Of a stretch of DNA of 64,000 nucleotides, positions 44,644-57,408 are shown one piece after another (position 1 is the first letter of the stretch; every line of letters starts with the position of its first letter). The notes beneath the pieces were generated by a model, which made no database searches, was not told where the DNA came from, and worked only from the letters and a program-made list of their open reading frames with translations. This DNA comes from Hyphomicrobiales bacterium (lineage in GTDB: Bacteria > Pseudomonadota > Alphaproteobacteria > Rhizobiales > Beijerinckiaceae), in contig JAGXAN010000008.1 of NCBI GenBank assembly GCA_019075865.1, positions 124,001-188,000 of the forward strand, given 5' to 3'. A program made the position numbers and the translations under genes.

Positions 44644-45636
44644 ATGCGCCAAATGCTCAAGACCCGTCTGACCGAAAAGCTCAACATCAGCCACCCCATC
44701 GTATCAGCACCTATGGCGATGGCAGCGGGTGGGGCCCTGGCGGCGGCAGTGAGCGCGGCGGGTGGTCTGGGCCTGATCGGCGGCGGTTATGGCGATGCAT
44801 CCTGGTTGGAGCAGCAATTTGTCGCCGCTGGCAACCAGCGCGTCGGGTGCGGCTTCATCACCTGGTCGTTGGCCCGGCAGCCGCATTTGCTGGATCTGGT
44901 TCTGGCACACAAGCCCGCGGCGGTGATGCTTTCGTTTGGCGATCTCGCACCATTTGCCGACAAAATCCGCGACGCCGGTGCGCTATTGTTTTGTCAGGTG
45001 CAAAGCCTGGCTCTGGCGCGCGCGGCGATGGCGGCGCAGGCGGATGTTATCATTGCCCAGGGCGGTGAAGCGGGCGGCCACGGTGCCTCGCGCGCCACGC
45101 TGACGCTGGTGCCCGAAATCGCCGATGAACTGGCCCGCCAGGCGTCACAAACCCTGTTGCTTGCGGCCGGGGGCATTGGTGATGGCCGTGGATTGGCAGC
45201 GGCGCTCAATCTGGGTGCGGATGGTGTGTTGATCGGTTCGCGCTTCTGGGCCAGCCGCGAGGCGCTCGTCCATGCCAACCACCATGCGGCAGCGCTGCGT
45301 GCGGGCGGCGATGATACCATTCGCCAACGGGCGACCGACATTGCCCGGGGCCTAGACTGGCCGGAAGAGTTCACCGCGCGCATTCTGCAAAACCAGTTCA
45401 CCCGGCGATTTGCCAACAAAGAAGCGCAATTGCGTGAGGAAATCAGCCAGTATGCCAAGGCCTATGCCGATGCCACCATCAGCGGCGATGCGGAAGCGGC
45501 AGGGGTGTGGGTGGGCGAATCCACCGGTATTTTCCACGATATTCCCGATGCTGGAGACTTGATGCAGCGCATTGTCCGCGAGGCAGTTGACGCGCTCACC
45601 AAAAGCGCGGCCTCTATCGTGCCCGGCGGCGCATGA
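44644..45636 (+). CDS. nitronate monooxygenase-like flavoprotein
   Basis: A 330-residue FMN-dependent TIM-barrel protein. It has 'ISHPIVSAPMAMAAGGALAAAVSAAGGLGLIGGG' (landmark), 'QGGEAGGHGAS' as the phosphate/FMN loop and 'LLAAGGIGDGRGLAAALNLGADGVLIGSRF' (landmark), which place it in the nitronate monooxygenase/NAD(P)H-dependent flavin oxidoreductase family. It oxidises nitroalkanes in characterised members. The 3' end overlaps murJ convergently by 23 bp. Confidence 0.88.
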   Translation: MRQMLKTRLTEKLNISHPIVSAPMAMAAGGALAAAVSAAGGLGLIGGGYGDASWLEQQFVAAGNQRVGCGFITWSLARQPHLLDLVLAHKPAAVMLSFGDLAPFADKIRDAGALLFCQVQSLALARAAMAAQADVIIAQGGEAGGHGASRATLTLVPEIADELARQASQTLLLAAGGIGDGRGLAAALNLGADGVLIGSRFWASREALVHANHHAAALRAGGDDTIRQRATDIARGLDWPEEFTARILQNQFTRRFANKEAQLREEISQYAKAYADATISGDAEAAGVWVGESTGIFHDIPDAGDLMQRIVREAVDALTKSAASIVPGGA

Positions 45637-47167
45637 ACCGGTCGAGAACCGGCACCTCGACTGACAGCAGCCGCAATTGGGTGATCATCAGCCCGCCATA
45701 AACCAGCCCGCCGGCCAAAGCCAGCAGCAGTACCTGCGAAATTGCGGCAAAGTGCCCGAAATGACTCGCCAAACGCGCAATCGGCTCATAGGCCCCGCGC
45801 ACGATTACGGCCAGCCAGAGGGCGGCATTGATGGTGCAGGCCAATGTTTTGAGCAGGGCATCATCAAAGCGCATCAAGCTTCGGCGGCGCGCCAGATGAA
45901 TGAGCAAAAACAGATTGATCCAAGCCCCTGCGGCCGTCGCCAGCGCCAGCCCCGCCACGCCAAACGGCTTGATCAGCACCAGTTTCAGCGCGACATTGGT
46001 GCCAATGGCAATCAGTGACGCATACATGGGCGTGCGCAAATCGCCCACCGCCTGAAAGCTCGCCACCGCCGAGCGCACCGACACCACCGCCATAATGCCA
46101 AGCCCGTAGGCCCACAAAACCTGGCCCGCGGCCATCGCATCCGCGATTGTGAACTTGCCGCGGACATAGGCGGCATTCAGCAGGAGATCGGGGATCGTCA
46201 GGAATGCGATGAAAAAGGGTGCGGTCAGCGCCCAGGTGACGGTGAGCGTTGTGTTTTGCGCCGCATGGGCACCGGCGACATTGCCCTGCGAATGCCGGCG
46301 GCTCATCTCCGGCAATAAAACCGTGCCCGCCGCCACCCCAATCACCCCGATTGGCAACAGATACAGGCGGTCCGCATAATTGATCGAGGATTGCGCGCCA
46401 TTGCCAAGTGTCGAGGCGAGGATAGTGTCCACAAATATCGCAATCTGTAATCCGGCCGAGCCAATGACCGCTGGGCCAAGAACCCTGAAGAAGTGCTTGA
46501 TATCCGCGTTCCAGCGCGGCATGGCCAGCGATTCAGAAAGTCCCGCCCGTCGCGCGGCCAGAATAATGAAAGCCAATTGCACGAACCCGGCGACCAGCAC
46601 CCCGACGCTAGCGGCAATCCCGGCGTTGGGAAACAGATAGGCGACCGCCAGAAACCCGATAATGCAAAGGTTGAGCAATATCGACACGGCCGCAGCGGCG
46701 GCAAATTTACGGTTGGCGTTGAGCGTTGCCGAATGCAGCGTCACCAGCACGATGCAGGTCAGATACGGGAAAGTTATCCGCGTCATCGTCTCCGCCAGCG
46801 CGAATTTACCCGGATCGCTGCGATAGCCGGGCGCGATCAGGCTGATAATCTGCGGCATGAAAGCCCAGGCTATGGCAAGCAGGATCAACTGGCTCATCAG
46901 CAGCAGCGAATAGAGTTGCGCGAAAAACTGGCGTGCGGCCTCCGGCCCCTTTTGCACCTGCAGGCGCGTATAGGCGGGCACATAGGCGGCGTTGAACGCG
47001 CCTTCGGCAAATATCTGGCGGAAATTGTTGGGAATGCGCAAAGCCACCAGAAACGCATCGGCAAGGCGTCCTGCGCCCAGCACATCCGCCATCACCACAT
47101 CCCGCGCAAATCCGCTGAGCCGCGAGAGCAGGGTAAGGCCGCCAACCGATGCAAATTGCTTGAACAT
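45614..47167 (-). CDS. murJ: lipid II flippase MurJ
   Basis: A 517-residue polytopic protein of the MOP superfamily. It begins 'KQFASVGGLTLLSRLSGFARDVVMADVLGAG' (landmark) with 14 probable helices and 'GAFNAAYVPAY' in the first loop, both diagnostic of MurJ. It flips lipid-linked peptidoglycan precursor. It follows the glycosyltransferase gene by 6 bp on the same strand. Confidence 0.95.
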   Translation of the reverse strand: MFKQFASVGGLTLLSRLSGFARDVVMADVLGAGRLADAFLVALRIPNNFRQIFAEGAFNAAYVPAYTRLQVQKGPEAARQFFAQLYSLLLMSQLILLAIAWAFMPQIISLIAPGYRSDPGKFALAETMTRITFPYLTCIVLVTLHSATLNANRKFAAAAAVSILLNLCIIGFLAVAYLFPNAGIAASVGVLVAGFVQLAFIILAARRAGLSESLAMPRWNADIKHFFRVLGPAVIGSAGLQIAIFVDTILASTLGNGAQSSINYADRLYLLPIGVIGVAAGTVLLPEMSRRHSQGNVAGAHAAQNTTLTVTWALTAPFFIAFLTIPDLLLNAAYVRGKFTIADAMAAGQVLWAYGLGIMAVVSVRSAVASFQAVGDLRTPMYASLIAIGTNVALKLVLIKPFGVAGLALATAAGAWINLFLLIHLARRRSLMRFDDALLKTLACTINAALWLAVIVRGAYEPIARLASHFGHFAAISQVLLLALAGGLVYGGLMITQLRLLSVEVPVLDRFMRRRAR

Positions 47168-47173
47168 GGACCA

Positions 47174-48217
47174 TCAATCTCCGGTTCGCAAACGCATGGG
47201 CAGGGGGTTGGTGAGGCCATGTTCGGCCCGCAATGGCTCCCCCTGCAACCCAATGCGTTCGGCCACCAGGTAAAGCGGACGTCGTTTCACTTCCGAGAAT
47301 ATGCGCCCGATATATTCGCCCAGAATTCCCAGCGACATCAATTGCACGCCTGCAAAGAATAGCAGCGAGACAATCAGGCTGGGAAACCCCGGCGCGCGTG
47401 CCCCATAGATCAGCGTCTCGATCAGGAAATACAGCGCCATGCTGAGCGCAAAAGATGAAATCGCCGTGCCGACATAGGTCCACACCCGCAGCGGCAGGCT
47501 GGAAAACGACATAAGCCCGTCGAGCGCAAAGCGTGTCAACTTGCGATAGGAAAACTTCGACTGGCCCGCCGCGCGCGGTGCCACGTCAAACGGCACACCC
47601 ACCGATTTGAAACCGATCCAGGAATAGAGCCCCTTCGAGAAACGCGCCCGCTCGCCCATCGCCTGCAGCGCCACCACCGCCTGACGGTCGAGCAACCGGA
47701 AATCTCCCGCGCCGGGCGGAAGGGCAATTTCACCAAAGGCTTCGAACAGTTTGTAGAATCTTTTTGCGAAGAAACGCCGCACCTGGCTGTCATGCGCCCG
47801 GTCAATCCGTTCGCCATAGACATTGCGATACCCCTCACGCCATTTGGCGATGAACGAGGGTATGACTTCGGGCGGGTGCTGCAAATCGGCATCCATGATA
47901 ACCACGGCATCACCGCGCGCGGCATCAAGGCCGGCGGCAATGGCCACTTCCTTGCCAAAATTGCGGGACAGCACCACCGATGAGACGCGCGCGTCGCCCG
48001 CGTTCATTTCCTTCAGCGCCAACAGCGTGGCATCCCTGGAGCCATCATCGACGAATATCACCTCGAAAGACTGGACAGCCGGTGTCAGCACCCCCACCAA
48101 ACGGTTTGCCAACGCCCGAATATTTTCCTGCTCGTTGAATACCGGCACGACAACGCTGATCTCCGGGCGCGTGAACCCCTTCGCGGTCGTTGCCGCCGTT
48201 GCTTTTGTTTCCTGCAT
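47174..48217 (-). CDS. GtrB/DPM1-like family 2 glycosyltransferase
   Basis: A 347-residue GT2 enzyme. The cytoplasmic catalytic domain has 'ISVVVPVFNEQENI', 'VIFVDDGSRDAT', 'GDAVVIMDADLQHPPEVIP' and 'GAGDFRLLDRQAV'. Two C-terminal helices ('TYVGTAISSFALSMALYFLI', 'LIVSLLFFAGVQLMSLGILG') anchor it. Such enzymes move a sugar to undecaprenyl phosphate. Start ATG 48217 is preferred over a GTG ten codons upstream. It is probably co-transcribed with murJ. Confidence 0.85.
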   Translation of the reverse strand: MQETKATAATTAKGFTRPEISVVVPVFNEQENIRALANRLVGVLTPAVQSFEVIFVDDGSRDATLLALKEMNAGDARVSSVVLSRNFGKEVAIAAGLDAARGDAVVIMDADLQHPPEVIPSFIAKWREGYRNVYGERIDRAHDSQVRRFFAKRFYKLFEAFGEIALPPGAGDFRLLDRQAVVALQAMGERARFSKGLYSWIGFKSVGVPFDVAPRAAGQSKFSYRKLTRFALDGLMSFSSLPLRVWTYVGTAISSFALSMALYFLIETLIYGARAPGFPSLIVSLLFFAGVQLMSLGILGEYIGRIFSEVKRRPLYLVAERIGLQGEPLRAEHGLTNPLPMRLRTGD

Positions 48218-48356
48218 GTTTAGCTCACTTTGCGTTCGCGCAACCATTTCTGGCTTTTTATCTGGGGTTGGTTAGAATCGCATTCTTGCGGACCGGATCG
48301 ATTTTCGCATTCTGGGAGCCATTGTGTAAACCTCGCGCTAAGAGAACCGGAAATTT

Positions 48357-49205
48357 ATGCCGCCATTGCCATTTGATTTTATCCTTTGCGCTGATGATTA
48401 CGCCTTGTCACCCGCTGTCAGCGCCGGAATTCTGGAAGCGGCCAGCCTTGGGCGCATCAGCGCCGCCAGCGCCATGACCAACCGCCCTGATTGGCCCCGC
48501 GCCGCGCGGGACTGGCACACCGCCCGCCCGGATGCTGCGCTCGGCCTGCATCTCAACCTCACCGTTGGCGCGCCTTTGAGCCCGATGCCAAGCCTCGCCC
48601 CGGATGGAAAACTGCCGACGATTGCGCAAATCCTGCGCCTCAGCCGCCAGAACCTTCTGCCGCGCGCGGAAATTGCCGCCGAAATTTCCAGCCAGATCCA
48701 GGCATTTTGCCTCAATTTCGGCCAGCCGCCGGAATTTGTCGATGGTCACCAGCATGTGCAGGTATTGCCGCAAGTGCGCCAGTGCCTGCTGGATGAGTTG
48801 ACCAAACGCCAATGGCAAGGGCAGTTATGGCTGCGCAACAGCGCGGATCGCCTGCCCAATATTCTCGCCCGGCGCAGCGCCACCAAAAAGGCATTGGGGC
48901 TGGCCTTTTTGGCGCGCGGCTTTGCGGCCCACGCCAGAAGCGCCGGATTTGCCTGCAATCAGGGCTTTTCCGGCTTTTCGGCCTTTGATCCGACGGGTGA
49001 TTATGGCCGCGAAATGGCCCGCAACCTGCGCGCCCTCGGCCCGCGCCATCTCATCATGTGCCACCCCGGCCACATCGACAGCCAATTACGCGCCGCCGAC
49101 ACCGTAACCGACACCCGCGAACAGGAATTGGCCTTCCTCCTGTCCGCGCAATGGCCAAAAACCCTGCAATCCAACAACGCCCGCCTCGTCCGCACCTGGG
49201 GCTGA
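48357..49205 (+). CDS. YdjC/ChbG/HpnK-family carbohydrate deacetylase
   Basis: A 282-residue protein with the family's metal and catalytic motifs: 'ILCADDYALSPAVSAGIL', 'LGLHLNLTVGAPLSPM', 'VDGHQHVQVLPQV' and 'HLIMCHPGHID'. It should deacetylate an amino-sugar-containing glycan or lipid. HpnK, a close relative, works in hopanoid metabolism, but no hopanoid gene is seen here. It diverges from the glycosyltransferase gene. Confidence 0.85.
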   Translation: MPPLPFDFILCADDYALSPAVSAGILEAASLGRISAASAMTNRPDWPRAARDWHTARPDAALGLHLNLTVGAPLSPMPSLAPDGKLPTIAQILRLSRQNLLPRAEIAAEISSQIQAFCLNFGQPPEFVDGHQHVQVLPQVRQCLLDELTKRQWQGQLWLRNSADRLPNILARRSATKKALGLAFLARGFAAHARSAGFACNQGFSGFSAFDPTGDYGREMARNLRALGPRHLIMCHPGHIDSQLRAADTVTDTREQELAFLLSAQWPKTLQSNNARLVRTWG

Positions 49206-49210
49206 CCCCC

Positions 49211-49765
49211 CGTCATTGCGAGGCGCCCTTGCGACGAAGCAACCCAGAGGATGTGGCAAGGGCGCACCCCACAAGCAACCACTGGCTTGCTTCGCTTACG
49301 CTCGCAATGACGGCGCGCCACTCCCGTCATTGCGAGGAGCCCTTGCGCCGAAGCAACCCAGTACGTGCGGGAAGGGCGCACCTTAAAGGCCACCACCGGT
49401 TTGCTTCGCTGCGCTCGCAATGACGGCGCGACATCCCCGTCATTGCGAGAAGCCCTTGCGACGAAGCAACCCAGAGGATGCGGGAAGGGCACGCACAAAA
49501 GGCGGCCACTGGCTTGCTTCGCTGCGCTCGCAATGACGGCGCGCCCCTCCCGTCATTGCGAGAAGCCCTTGCGCCGAAGCAACCCAGTGCGTGCGGGAAG
49601 GGCACGCCCTAAAGGCCACCACTGGTTTGCTTCGCTGCGCTCGCAATGACGGCGCGACATCCCCGTCATTGCGAGGAGCCCTTGCGACGAAGCAACCCAG
49701 TGCGTGCGGGAAGGGCGCGCCTCACAAGCCCCCACTGGTTTGCTTCGCTTACGCTCGCAATGACG
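49211..49765. repeat. array of five ~113-bp palindromic repeats
   Basis: Units begin at 49211, 49325, 49438, 49551 and 49664 (periods 114, 113, 113, 113). Each opens with CGTCATTGCGAG, has CGAAGCAACCCAG near base 30, and closes with GCTTCGCT-x-CGCTCGCAATGACG, so unit ends are inverted copies of each other. Units 1 and 3 share ACGAAG/CAGAGGAT, and units 2 and 4 share CCGAAG and a GGCGCGACATCCCC joint. This shows duplication of a two-unit block. The array fills the gap between convergent genes (deacetylase and uvrA). Confidence 0.95.
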
Positions 49766-49776
49766 GGGTCGCCCCC

Positions 49777-52707
<2,931 letters not shown>

Positions 52708-52865
52708 CGGGAGCCAGTCAAAATGGGAAGGTGAAACCTAATGTAGCTTTTTGTGCGCGCTTCGCCAGACCACCGTTTTACGATTTGCGTCATTTAATGG
52801 GGTGGCAGCATTGCGATTCGCTCAAAAACCGTTTGCCTCTTGTAGCACACAAAATAATTTGGTAG

Positions 52866-52880
52866 GAACATAAATAGAAC
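52866..52880. promoter_or_regulatory. LexA box between uvrA and ssb
   Basis: GAACATAAATAGAAC is the reverse-complement form (GAAC-N7-GAAC) of the alphaproteobacterial SOS box. It is 159 bp from the uvrA start and 111 bp from the ssb start, in an A/T-rich gap of 283 bp that should hold both promoters. Confidence 0.8.
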
Positions 52881-52990
52881 AATATAAATCGGGTCTGGTC
52901 GCCCCGCCCATTGGGCGCTAAGAACGGCCAAATGACGATGAAGCGAATGGAACAGTTGCAATTTGGCCGCGTGGCCTGGAGGGTGTAAAA

Positions 52991-53506
52991 ATGGCGGGTT
53001 CAGTCAACAAGGTGATTTTGATCGGTAATCTTGGGCGCGACCCCGAGGTGCGGCGGATGAATAGCGGCGAGCAGGTCGTGTCTTTCAGCCTCGCCATGAC
53101 CGAATCATGGCGCGACAAGGCCACCGGCGAACGCAAGGATCGCACCGAATGGGCCAATATCGTCATTTTTAACGATGGCATTGGCAAGATCGCCGAGCAA
53201 TATTGCAAAAAGGGCTCGAAAGTTTACGTCGAAGGCCAATTGCAGACCCGCGAATATACCGACAAGGATGGCAACCAGCGCCGCACGACGGAAGTGGTTT
53301 TGCAGCGTTTTCGTGGCGAATTGACCCTGCTGAGCGGGCGCGGCGAGGGCGGCGGCTCCGATTATGCCGGCGGCAGCGAAGGCAATGCCAGCTTTGGCCG
53401 CGCTTCACCGATGGAATCACGCGGTATGGAATCACGCGGCGCAGCGGAGCGGAAACCGGCCCCCAGCAGCCGCTCCAACGACATGGATGATGACATTCCC
53501 TTCTAG
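52991..53506 (+). CDS. ssb: single-stranded DNA-binding protein
   Basis: A 171-residue SSB. The OB fold is 'SVNKVILIGNLGRDPEVRRM' to about residue 110. A Gly/Ser-rich spacer and the acidic tip 'DMDDDIPF', which recruits partner proteins, follow. A short repeat 'MESRGMESRG' lies in the spacer. It coats single-stranded DNA in replication and repair, and a LexA box upstream predicts SOS induction. Confidence 0.97.
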   Translation: MAGSVNKVILIGNLGRDPEVRRMNSGEQVVSFSLAMTESWRDKATGERKDRTEWANIVIFNDGIGKIAEQYCKKGSKVYVEGQLQTREYTDKDGNQRRTTEVVLQRFRGELTLLSGRGEGGGSDYAGGSEGNASFGRASPMESRGMESRGAAERKPAPSSRSNDMDDDIPF

Positions 53507-53658
53507 CTGCGGCGAACGCGGCTTGCGTGCGAGCGGGCGACGCGACTTGAAAATCTATGCGGCAGTGGCAGGAGCTGACTCAATCTTATTGCCATGCTGG
53601 CCTCGCTGCGCTAGTTGACGCTAATGCAACACGGATCGTGATCCAGAGGATTGTATCG

Positions 53659-54024
53659 ATGAATGGGCTATTGTCGCAATATTTGCCTTTGGTGATTTTC
53701 ATGGCCCTGTCCGCCGTGATCGTTGCTGCGCTGCTGGTGGCCCCGTTTCTGGTGGCCTACAAGTCCCCGGACAGCGAGAAGCTTTCGGCCTATGAATGCG
53801 GCTTCAAGGCTTTCGATGATGCCCGCATGAAATTTGACATCCGCTTTTACCTGGTCTCGCTTCTGTTCATCATTTTCGATCTGGAAGTGGCGTTCCTGTT
53901 CCCCTGGGCTGTCGCGTTTCACAAGATCGGTTTGGCAGGGTTTTGGTCGATGATCGCCTTTCTGGCAGTCCTTACGATCGGCTTTGTCTATGAATGGAAA
54001 AAGGGAGCCCTCGAATGGGATTGA
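53659..54024 (+). CDS. nuoA: NADH-quinone oxidoreductase subunit A
   Basis: A 121-residue protein with three membrane helices and the signature '[22 protein letters not shown]' (landmark). ATG 53659 was chosen for GAGG 9 bp upstream and the normal family length. It overlaps nuoB by 10 bp. Confidence 0.96.
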   Translation: MNGLLSQYLPLVIFMALSAVIVAALLVAPFLVAYKSPDSEKLSAYECGFKAFDDARMKFDIRFYLVSLLFIIFDLEVAFLFPWAVAFHKIGLAGFWSMIAFLAVLTIGFVYEWKKGALEWD

Positions 54025-54587
54025 GAAACGAAACGCTCATCGCGCCCGCTCCGACCGGCCTGGTTGGGCCCGATGGCAAGCCGGTAGGGTCGTCGGACCC
54101 GTTTTTCGGTGGCCTCAACGAGCAACTCACCGACAAGGGCTTCATCGTAACCAGTGCCGAAGACCTCATCCAGTGGGCCCGCACCGGCTCACTGATGTGG
54201 ATGACCTTTGGGCTGGCCTGCTGCGCCGTGGAAATGATGCAGATGTCGATGCCCCGTTATGACGTGGAGCGTTTTGGATTCGCGCCCCGCGCCAGCCCGC
54301 GCCAGTCGGACGTCATGATTGTCGCAGGCACGCTGACCAACAAGATGGCACCGGCGTTGCGCAAGGTCTATGACCAGATGCCCGAACCGCGTTATGTGAT
54401 TTCGATGGGCTCCTGCGCCAACGGCGGCGGCTATTACCACTATTCCTATTCGGTGGTGCGCGGCTGCGATCGTATTGTGCCGGTAGACATATATGTTCCC
54501 GGTTGCCCTCCCTCGGCCGAAGCACTGCTTTACGGTGTGCTGATGCTGCAAAAGAAAATCCGCCGTACCGGCACAATTGAGCGTTAA
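54015..54587 (+). CDS. nuoB: NADH-quinone oxidoreductase subunit B
   Basis: A 190-residue protein. Ligands of cluster N2 are visible: the tandem Cys of '[10 protein letters not shown]', Cys in '[10 protein letters not shown]' and Cys in '[14 protein letters not shown]'. It hands electrons to quinone. The start lies inside nuoA, the usual arrangement. Confidence 0.97.
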   Translation: MGLRNETLIAPAPTGLVGPDGKPVGSSDPFFGGLNEQLTDKGFIVTSAEDLIQWARTGSLMWMTFGLACCAVEMMQMSMPRYDVERFGFAPRASPRQSDVMIVAGTLTNKMAPALRKVYDQMPEPRYVISMGSCANGGGYYHYSYSVVRGCDRIVPVDIYVPGCPPSAEALLYGVLMLQKKIRRTGTIER

Positions 54588-54646
54588 TTGCGTGCCTTGC
54601 CGGGCAAGCCGGGCAAGGCCGTCCTGATGGACTGAACGGAGTGAAG

Positions 54647-55276
54647 ATGGTTGAAGCGGCGGTTAATCCATTGCAGGGCGTGAGCGCAGCGGTGCTGGCC
54701 AAGTTTCCGGCCGGCGTTACCGCAGCCATGGCCTATCAGGAACTTACCTTGACTTGCCTTGCGCCAGACCTGCCCGCCATCGTCGAGTTTTTGCGCGAGG
54801 ATTCAGCCTGCCAGTTCATCAATTTCATTGATCTGTGCGGTGTCGATTATCCCGCACGCGATTTGCGTTTTGACGTGGTCGTGCATCTGCTGTCGCCCGT
54901 TCTCAATTGCCGCGTGCGGATAAAATGTGCGACCGATGAGGCGACGCCGGTGCCCTCGCTGTCGTCGATTTTCCCTGCCGCCAACTGGTTCGAGCGCGAG
55001 GCTTATGACCTTTACGGCATCCTGTTTTCCGATCATCCGGAACTGCGCCGCATCCTGACCGATTACGGCTTCAGCGGGCATCCGCTGCGCAAGGATTTCC
55101 CCATGACCGGTTTCGTGGAAGTGCGTTACGACGATGCGCAAAAGCGCGTGGTAACAGAGCCGGTACGCCTCAATCAGGATTTTCGCAACTTCGATTTTCT
55201 GTCGCCTTGGGAGGGCACCGATTACGTGTTGCCCGGCGATGAAAAAGCGGCCACGCCAGCGGCACCCAAGCCATGA
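54647..55276 (+). CDS. nuoC: NADH-quinone oxidoreductase subunit C
   Basis: A 209-residue 30-kDa subunit with '[39 protein letters not shown]' (landmark, residues about 114-152), the family signature. ATG 54647 has CGGAG 5 bp upstream; a GTG six bases earlier is less likely. The C-terminus is Ala/Pro-rich. It overlaps the small ORF that follows by ATGA-type overlap. Confidence 0.95.
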   Translation: MVEAAVNPLQGVSAAVLAKFPAGVTAAMAYQELTLTCLAPDLPAIVEFLREDSACQFINFIDLCGVDYPARDLRFDVVVHLLSPVLNCRVRIKCATDEATPVPSLSSIFPAANWFEREAYDLYGILFSDHPELRRILTDYGFSGHPLRKDFPMTGFVEVRYDDAQKRVVTEPVRLNQDFRNFDFLSPWEGTDYVLPGDEKAATPAAPKP

Positions 55277-55473
55277 TGGATTTAACCTTTATATCCCCGA
55301 TCCATTGGCTGTTGGCGCTGGTTGTGCTCGCAATTGTGGTGATCCCCTATTGGAAAATCTTTCCGCGTGCCGGTTGGCCCGCCCCCCTTGCGCTGCTGAT
55401 GCTGTTCCCGCCGCTGCATTTGATTATTCTATACATTCTGGCATTCAAAAAATGGCCCGGTGACAAACCATGA
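55273..55473 (+). CDS. small membrane protein inserted between nuoC and nuoD
   Basis: A 66-residue protein with two hydrophobic helices (about residues 10-28 and 38-58) and a basic C-terminus '[10 protein letters not shown]'. It overlaps nuoC at its start and nuoD at its stop (both ATGA), so it is fully inside the operon and is translated if the neighbours are. It is not one of the 14 standard subunits. I do not recognise it. It could be an accessory or assembly factor. Confidence 0.75.
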   Translation: MMDLTFISPIHWLLALVVLAIVVIPYWKIFPRAGWPAPLALLMLFPPLHLIILYILAFKKWPGDKP

Positions 55474-56660
55474 CCGAACATTCAATCCGCAATTTTTCCA
55501 TCAATTTCGGCCCGCAGCATCCGGCGGCCCACGGCGTTTTGCGTTTGGTGCTGGATCTGGATGGCGAGATCGTGGACCGTGTGGATCCGCATATCGGTCT
55601 GCTGCACCGGGGCACAGAAAAGCTTATGGAAGCGCGCACCTACGCGCAGAACGTGCCCTATTTCGACCGGCTCGACTATGTCGCGCCGATGAACCAGGAA
55701 CACGCCTTTTGTCTGGCGATAGAGCGGCTGTGCAATGTCAACGTGCCGCGCCGCGCCCAATTGATCCGCGTCCTGTTCTCCGAAATCGGCCGTATTTTGT
55801 CGCATCTGCTCAATGTCACCACGCAGGCGCTCGACGTTGGCGCATTGACCCCGCCTTTGTGGGGTTTTGAAGAGCGCGAAAAGCTGATGGTGTTTTATGA
55901 GCGCGCTTCGGGCGCCCGCATGCATGCCAATTATTTCCGCCCCGGCGGCGTCCATTCTGACCTGCCCGAAAAACTGGTCGCCGATATTGGAGCCTTTTGC
56001 GATCCGTTCCTCAAGGTTTGCGATGATCTGGAAGAATTGTTCATTGGCAACCGCATTTTCAAACAGCGCAATGTCAATATTGGCGTTGTATCGCTTGAGG
56101 ATTGCTGGAAATGGGGTTTCACCGGGGTCATGGTGCGCGGTTCGGGGGCTGCATGGGATTTGCGCAAAAGCCAACCCTATGAATGTTATGACGAAATGGA
56201 TTTTGATATCCCGATTGGCCGTCATGGCGACAATTACGACCGGCAGGTCATCCGCATGGAGGAAATGCGCCAGTCCGTCCGCATCATGAAGCAATGCGTG
56301 GAAAAACTGATGCGACCGGACGGGGCAGGGCCGGTCCACACCAGCGAAGGCAAGATCGCGCCGCCCTCGCGCCAGGCGATGAAACGCTCGATGGAAGCGC
56401 TCATTCATCATTTCAAGTTAATGACCGAGGGTTTTCGCGTGCCGGCCGGCGAGGTCTATGCCGCCGTCGAAGCGCCCAAAGGTGAATTTGGCGTCTATTT
56501 GGTATCGGACGGCTCCAACAAGCCGTATCGCTGCAAAATCCGTGCGCCGGGATTTGCGCATTTGCAAGCCATGGATTTTATGTGTCGCGGTCACATGCTG
56601 GCCGATGTCAGCGCCATTCTTGGCTCGCTGGATATCGTGTTCGGCGAAGTTGACCGCTAA
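55470..56660 (+). CDS. nuoD: NADH-quinone oxidoreductase subunit D
   Basis: A 396-residue 49-kDa subunit with '[25 protein letters not shown]' (landmark), '[18 protein letters not shown]' and the C-terminal 'DIVFGEVDR'. It forms the quinone pocket with NuoB. Confidence 0.97.
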   Translation: MTEHSIRNFSINFGPQHPAAHGVLRLVLDLDGEIVDRVDPHIGLLHRGTEKLMEARTYAQNVPYFDRLDYVAPMNQEHAFCLAIERLCNVNVPRRAQLIRVLFSEIGRILSHLLNVTTQALDVGALTPPLWGFEEREKLMVFYERASGARMHANYFRPGGVHSDLPEKLVADIGAFCDPFLKVCDDLEELFIGNRIFKQRNVNIGVVSLEDCWKWGFTGVMVRGSGAAWDLRKSQPYECYDEMDFDIPIGRHGDNYDRQVIRMEEMRQSVRIMKQCVEKLMRPDGAGPVHTSEGKIAPPSRQAMKRSMEALIHHFKLMTEGFRVPAGEVYAAVEAPKGEFGVYLVSDGSNKPYRCKIRAPGFAHLQAMDFMCRGHMLADVSAILGSLDIVFGEVDR

Positions 56661-56674
56661 AGATTGAGGAAATC

Positions 56675-57352
56675 ATGTCCGTTCGCCGTCTTGCCCAAAC
56701 CCAACCCGCCAGTTTCGCCTTCACGCCCGATAATGCGGCGCAGGCGCAGGCGCTGATCGCGAAATACCCGGACGGGCGTCAGGCCTCCGCCGTGGTGCCT
56801 CTGCTGTGGCTTGCCCAAAAGCAGCATGACTACTGGTTGCCCAAGCCTGCCATCGAGGAAGTGGCACGCTTGCTGTCCATGCCGGTCATTCGCGTCATGG
56901 AGATTGCGACATTCTACTCGATGTTCAATCTGGAACCCGTCGGCAAATATTTCATTCAGCTCTGCGGCACCACGCCCTGCGCCCTGCGCGGTGCTGAAGC
57001 GGTGCGGCAGGTGTGCCTGGACCGCATCGGCCCGCAAAAGCAGGTGAGTAGCGATGGTATTTTCGCCTGGGCCGAGGTCGAGTGTCTCGGGGCGTGCTGC
57101 AATGCGCCGATGGTGCAGATCAATGATGATTATTACGAAGATTTGACGCCGCAGAATTTTGCCAAGCTTTTGGATGATTTGGCCGCTGGCCGTGCGGTTG
57201 CCAAAGGGTCGCAGACCGGCCGCAGCGCCTCCGCACCCACGGGTGGCGACACCACCTTGAGCGACACGCAGCTTTATGATGGGTCGCAACTTGGCGCCTG
57301 GCAGAAGCGTTTTGCCGAATCCGAGGCTACAAAAGTTGAGACCAAAGCCTAG
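56675..57352 (+). CDS. nuoE: NADH-quinone oxidoreductase subunit E
   Basis: A 225-residue 24-kDa subunit. The [2Fe-2S] ligands lie in '[12 protein letters not shown]' and '[17 protein letters not shown]'. An added Ala/Lys-rich C-terminal tail of about 60 residues is typical of alphaproteobacteria. GAGG precedes the ATG. Confidence 0.96.
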   Translation: MSVRRLAQTQPASFAFTPDNAAQAQALIAKYPDGRQASAVVPLLWLAQKQHDYWLPKPAIEEVARLLSMPVIRVMEIATFYSMFNLEPVGKYFIQLCGTTPCALRGAEAVRQVCLDRIGPQKQVSSDGIFAWAEVECLGACCNAPMVQINDDYYEDLTPQNFAKLLDDLAAGRAVAKGSQTGRSASAPTGGDTTLSDTQLYDGSQLGAWQKRFAESEATKVETKA

Positions 57353-57408
57353 AATCCTTTCCATCGGCCGCGCAGATCGCGCCGAATATAGACAAATTGA
57401 GGTTCGTT

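Noticed and set aside
49211-49765. CRISPR array
   Set aside because: Units are ~113 bp with near-identical interiors and inverted ends. There are no short repeats with unique spacers and no cas genes.
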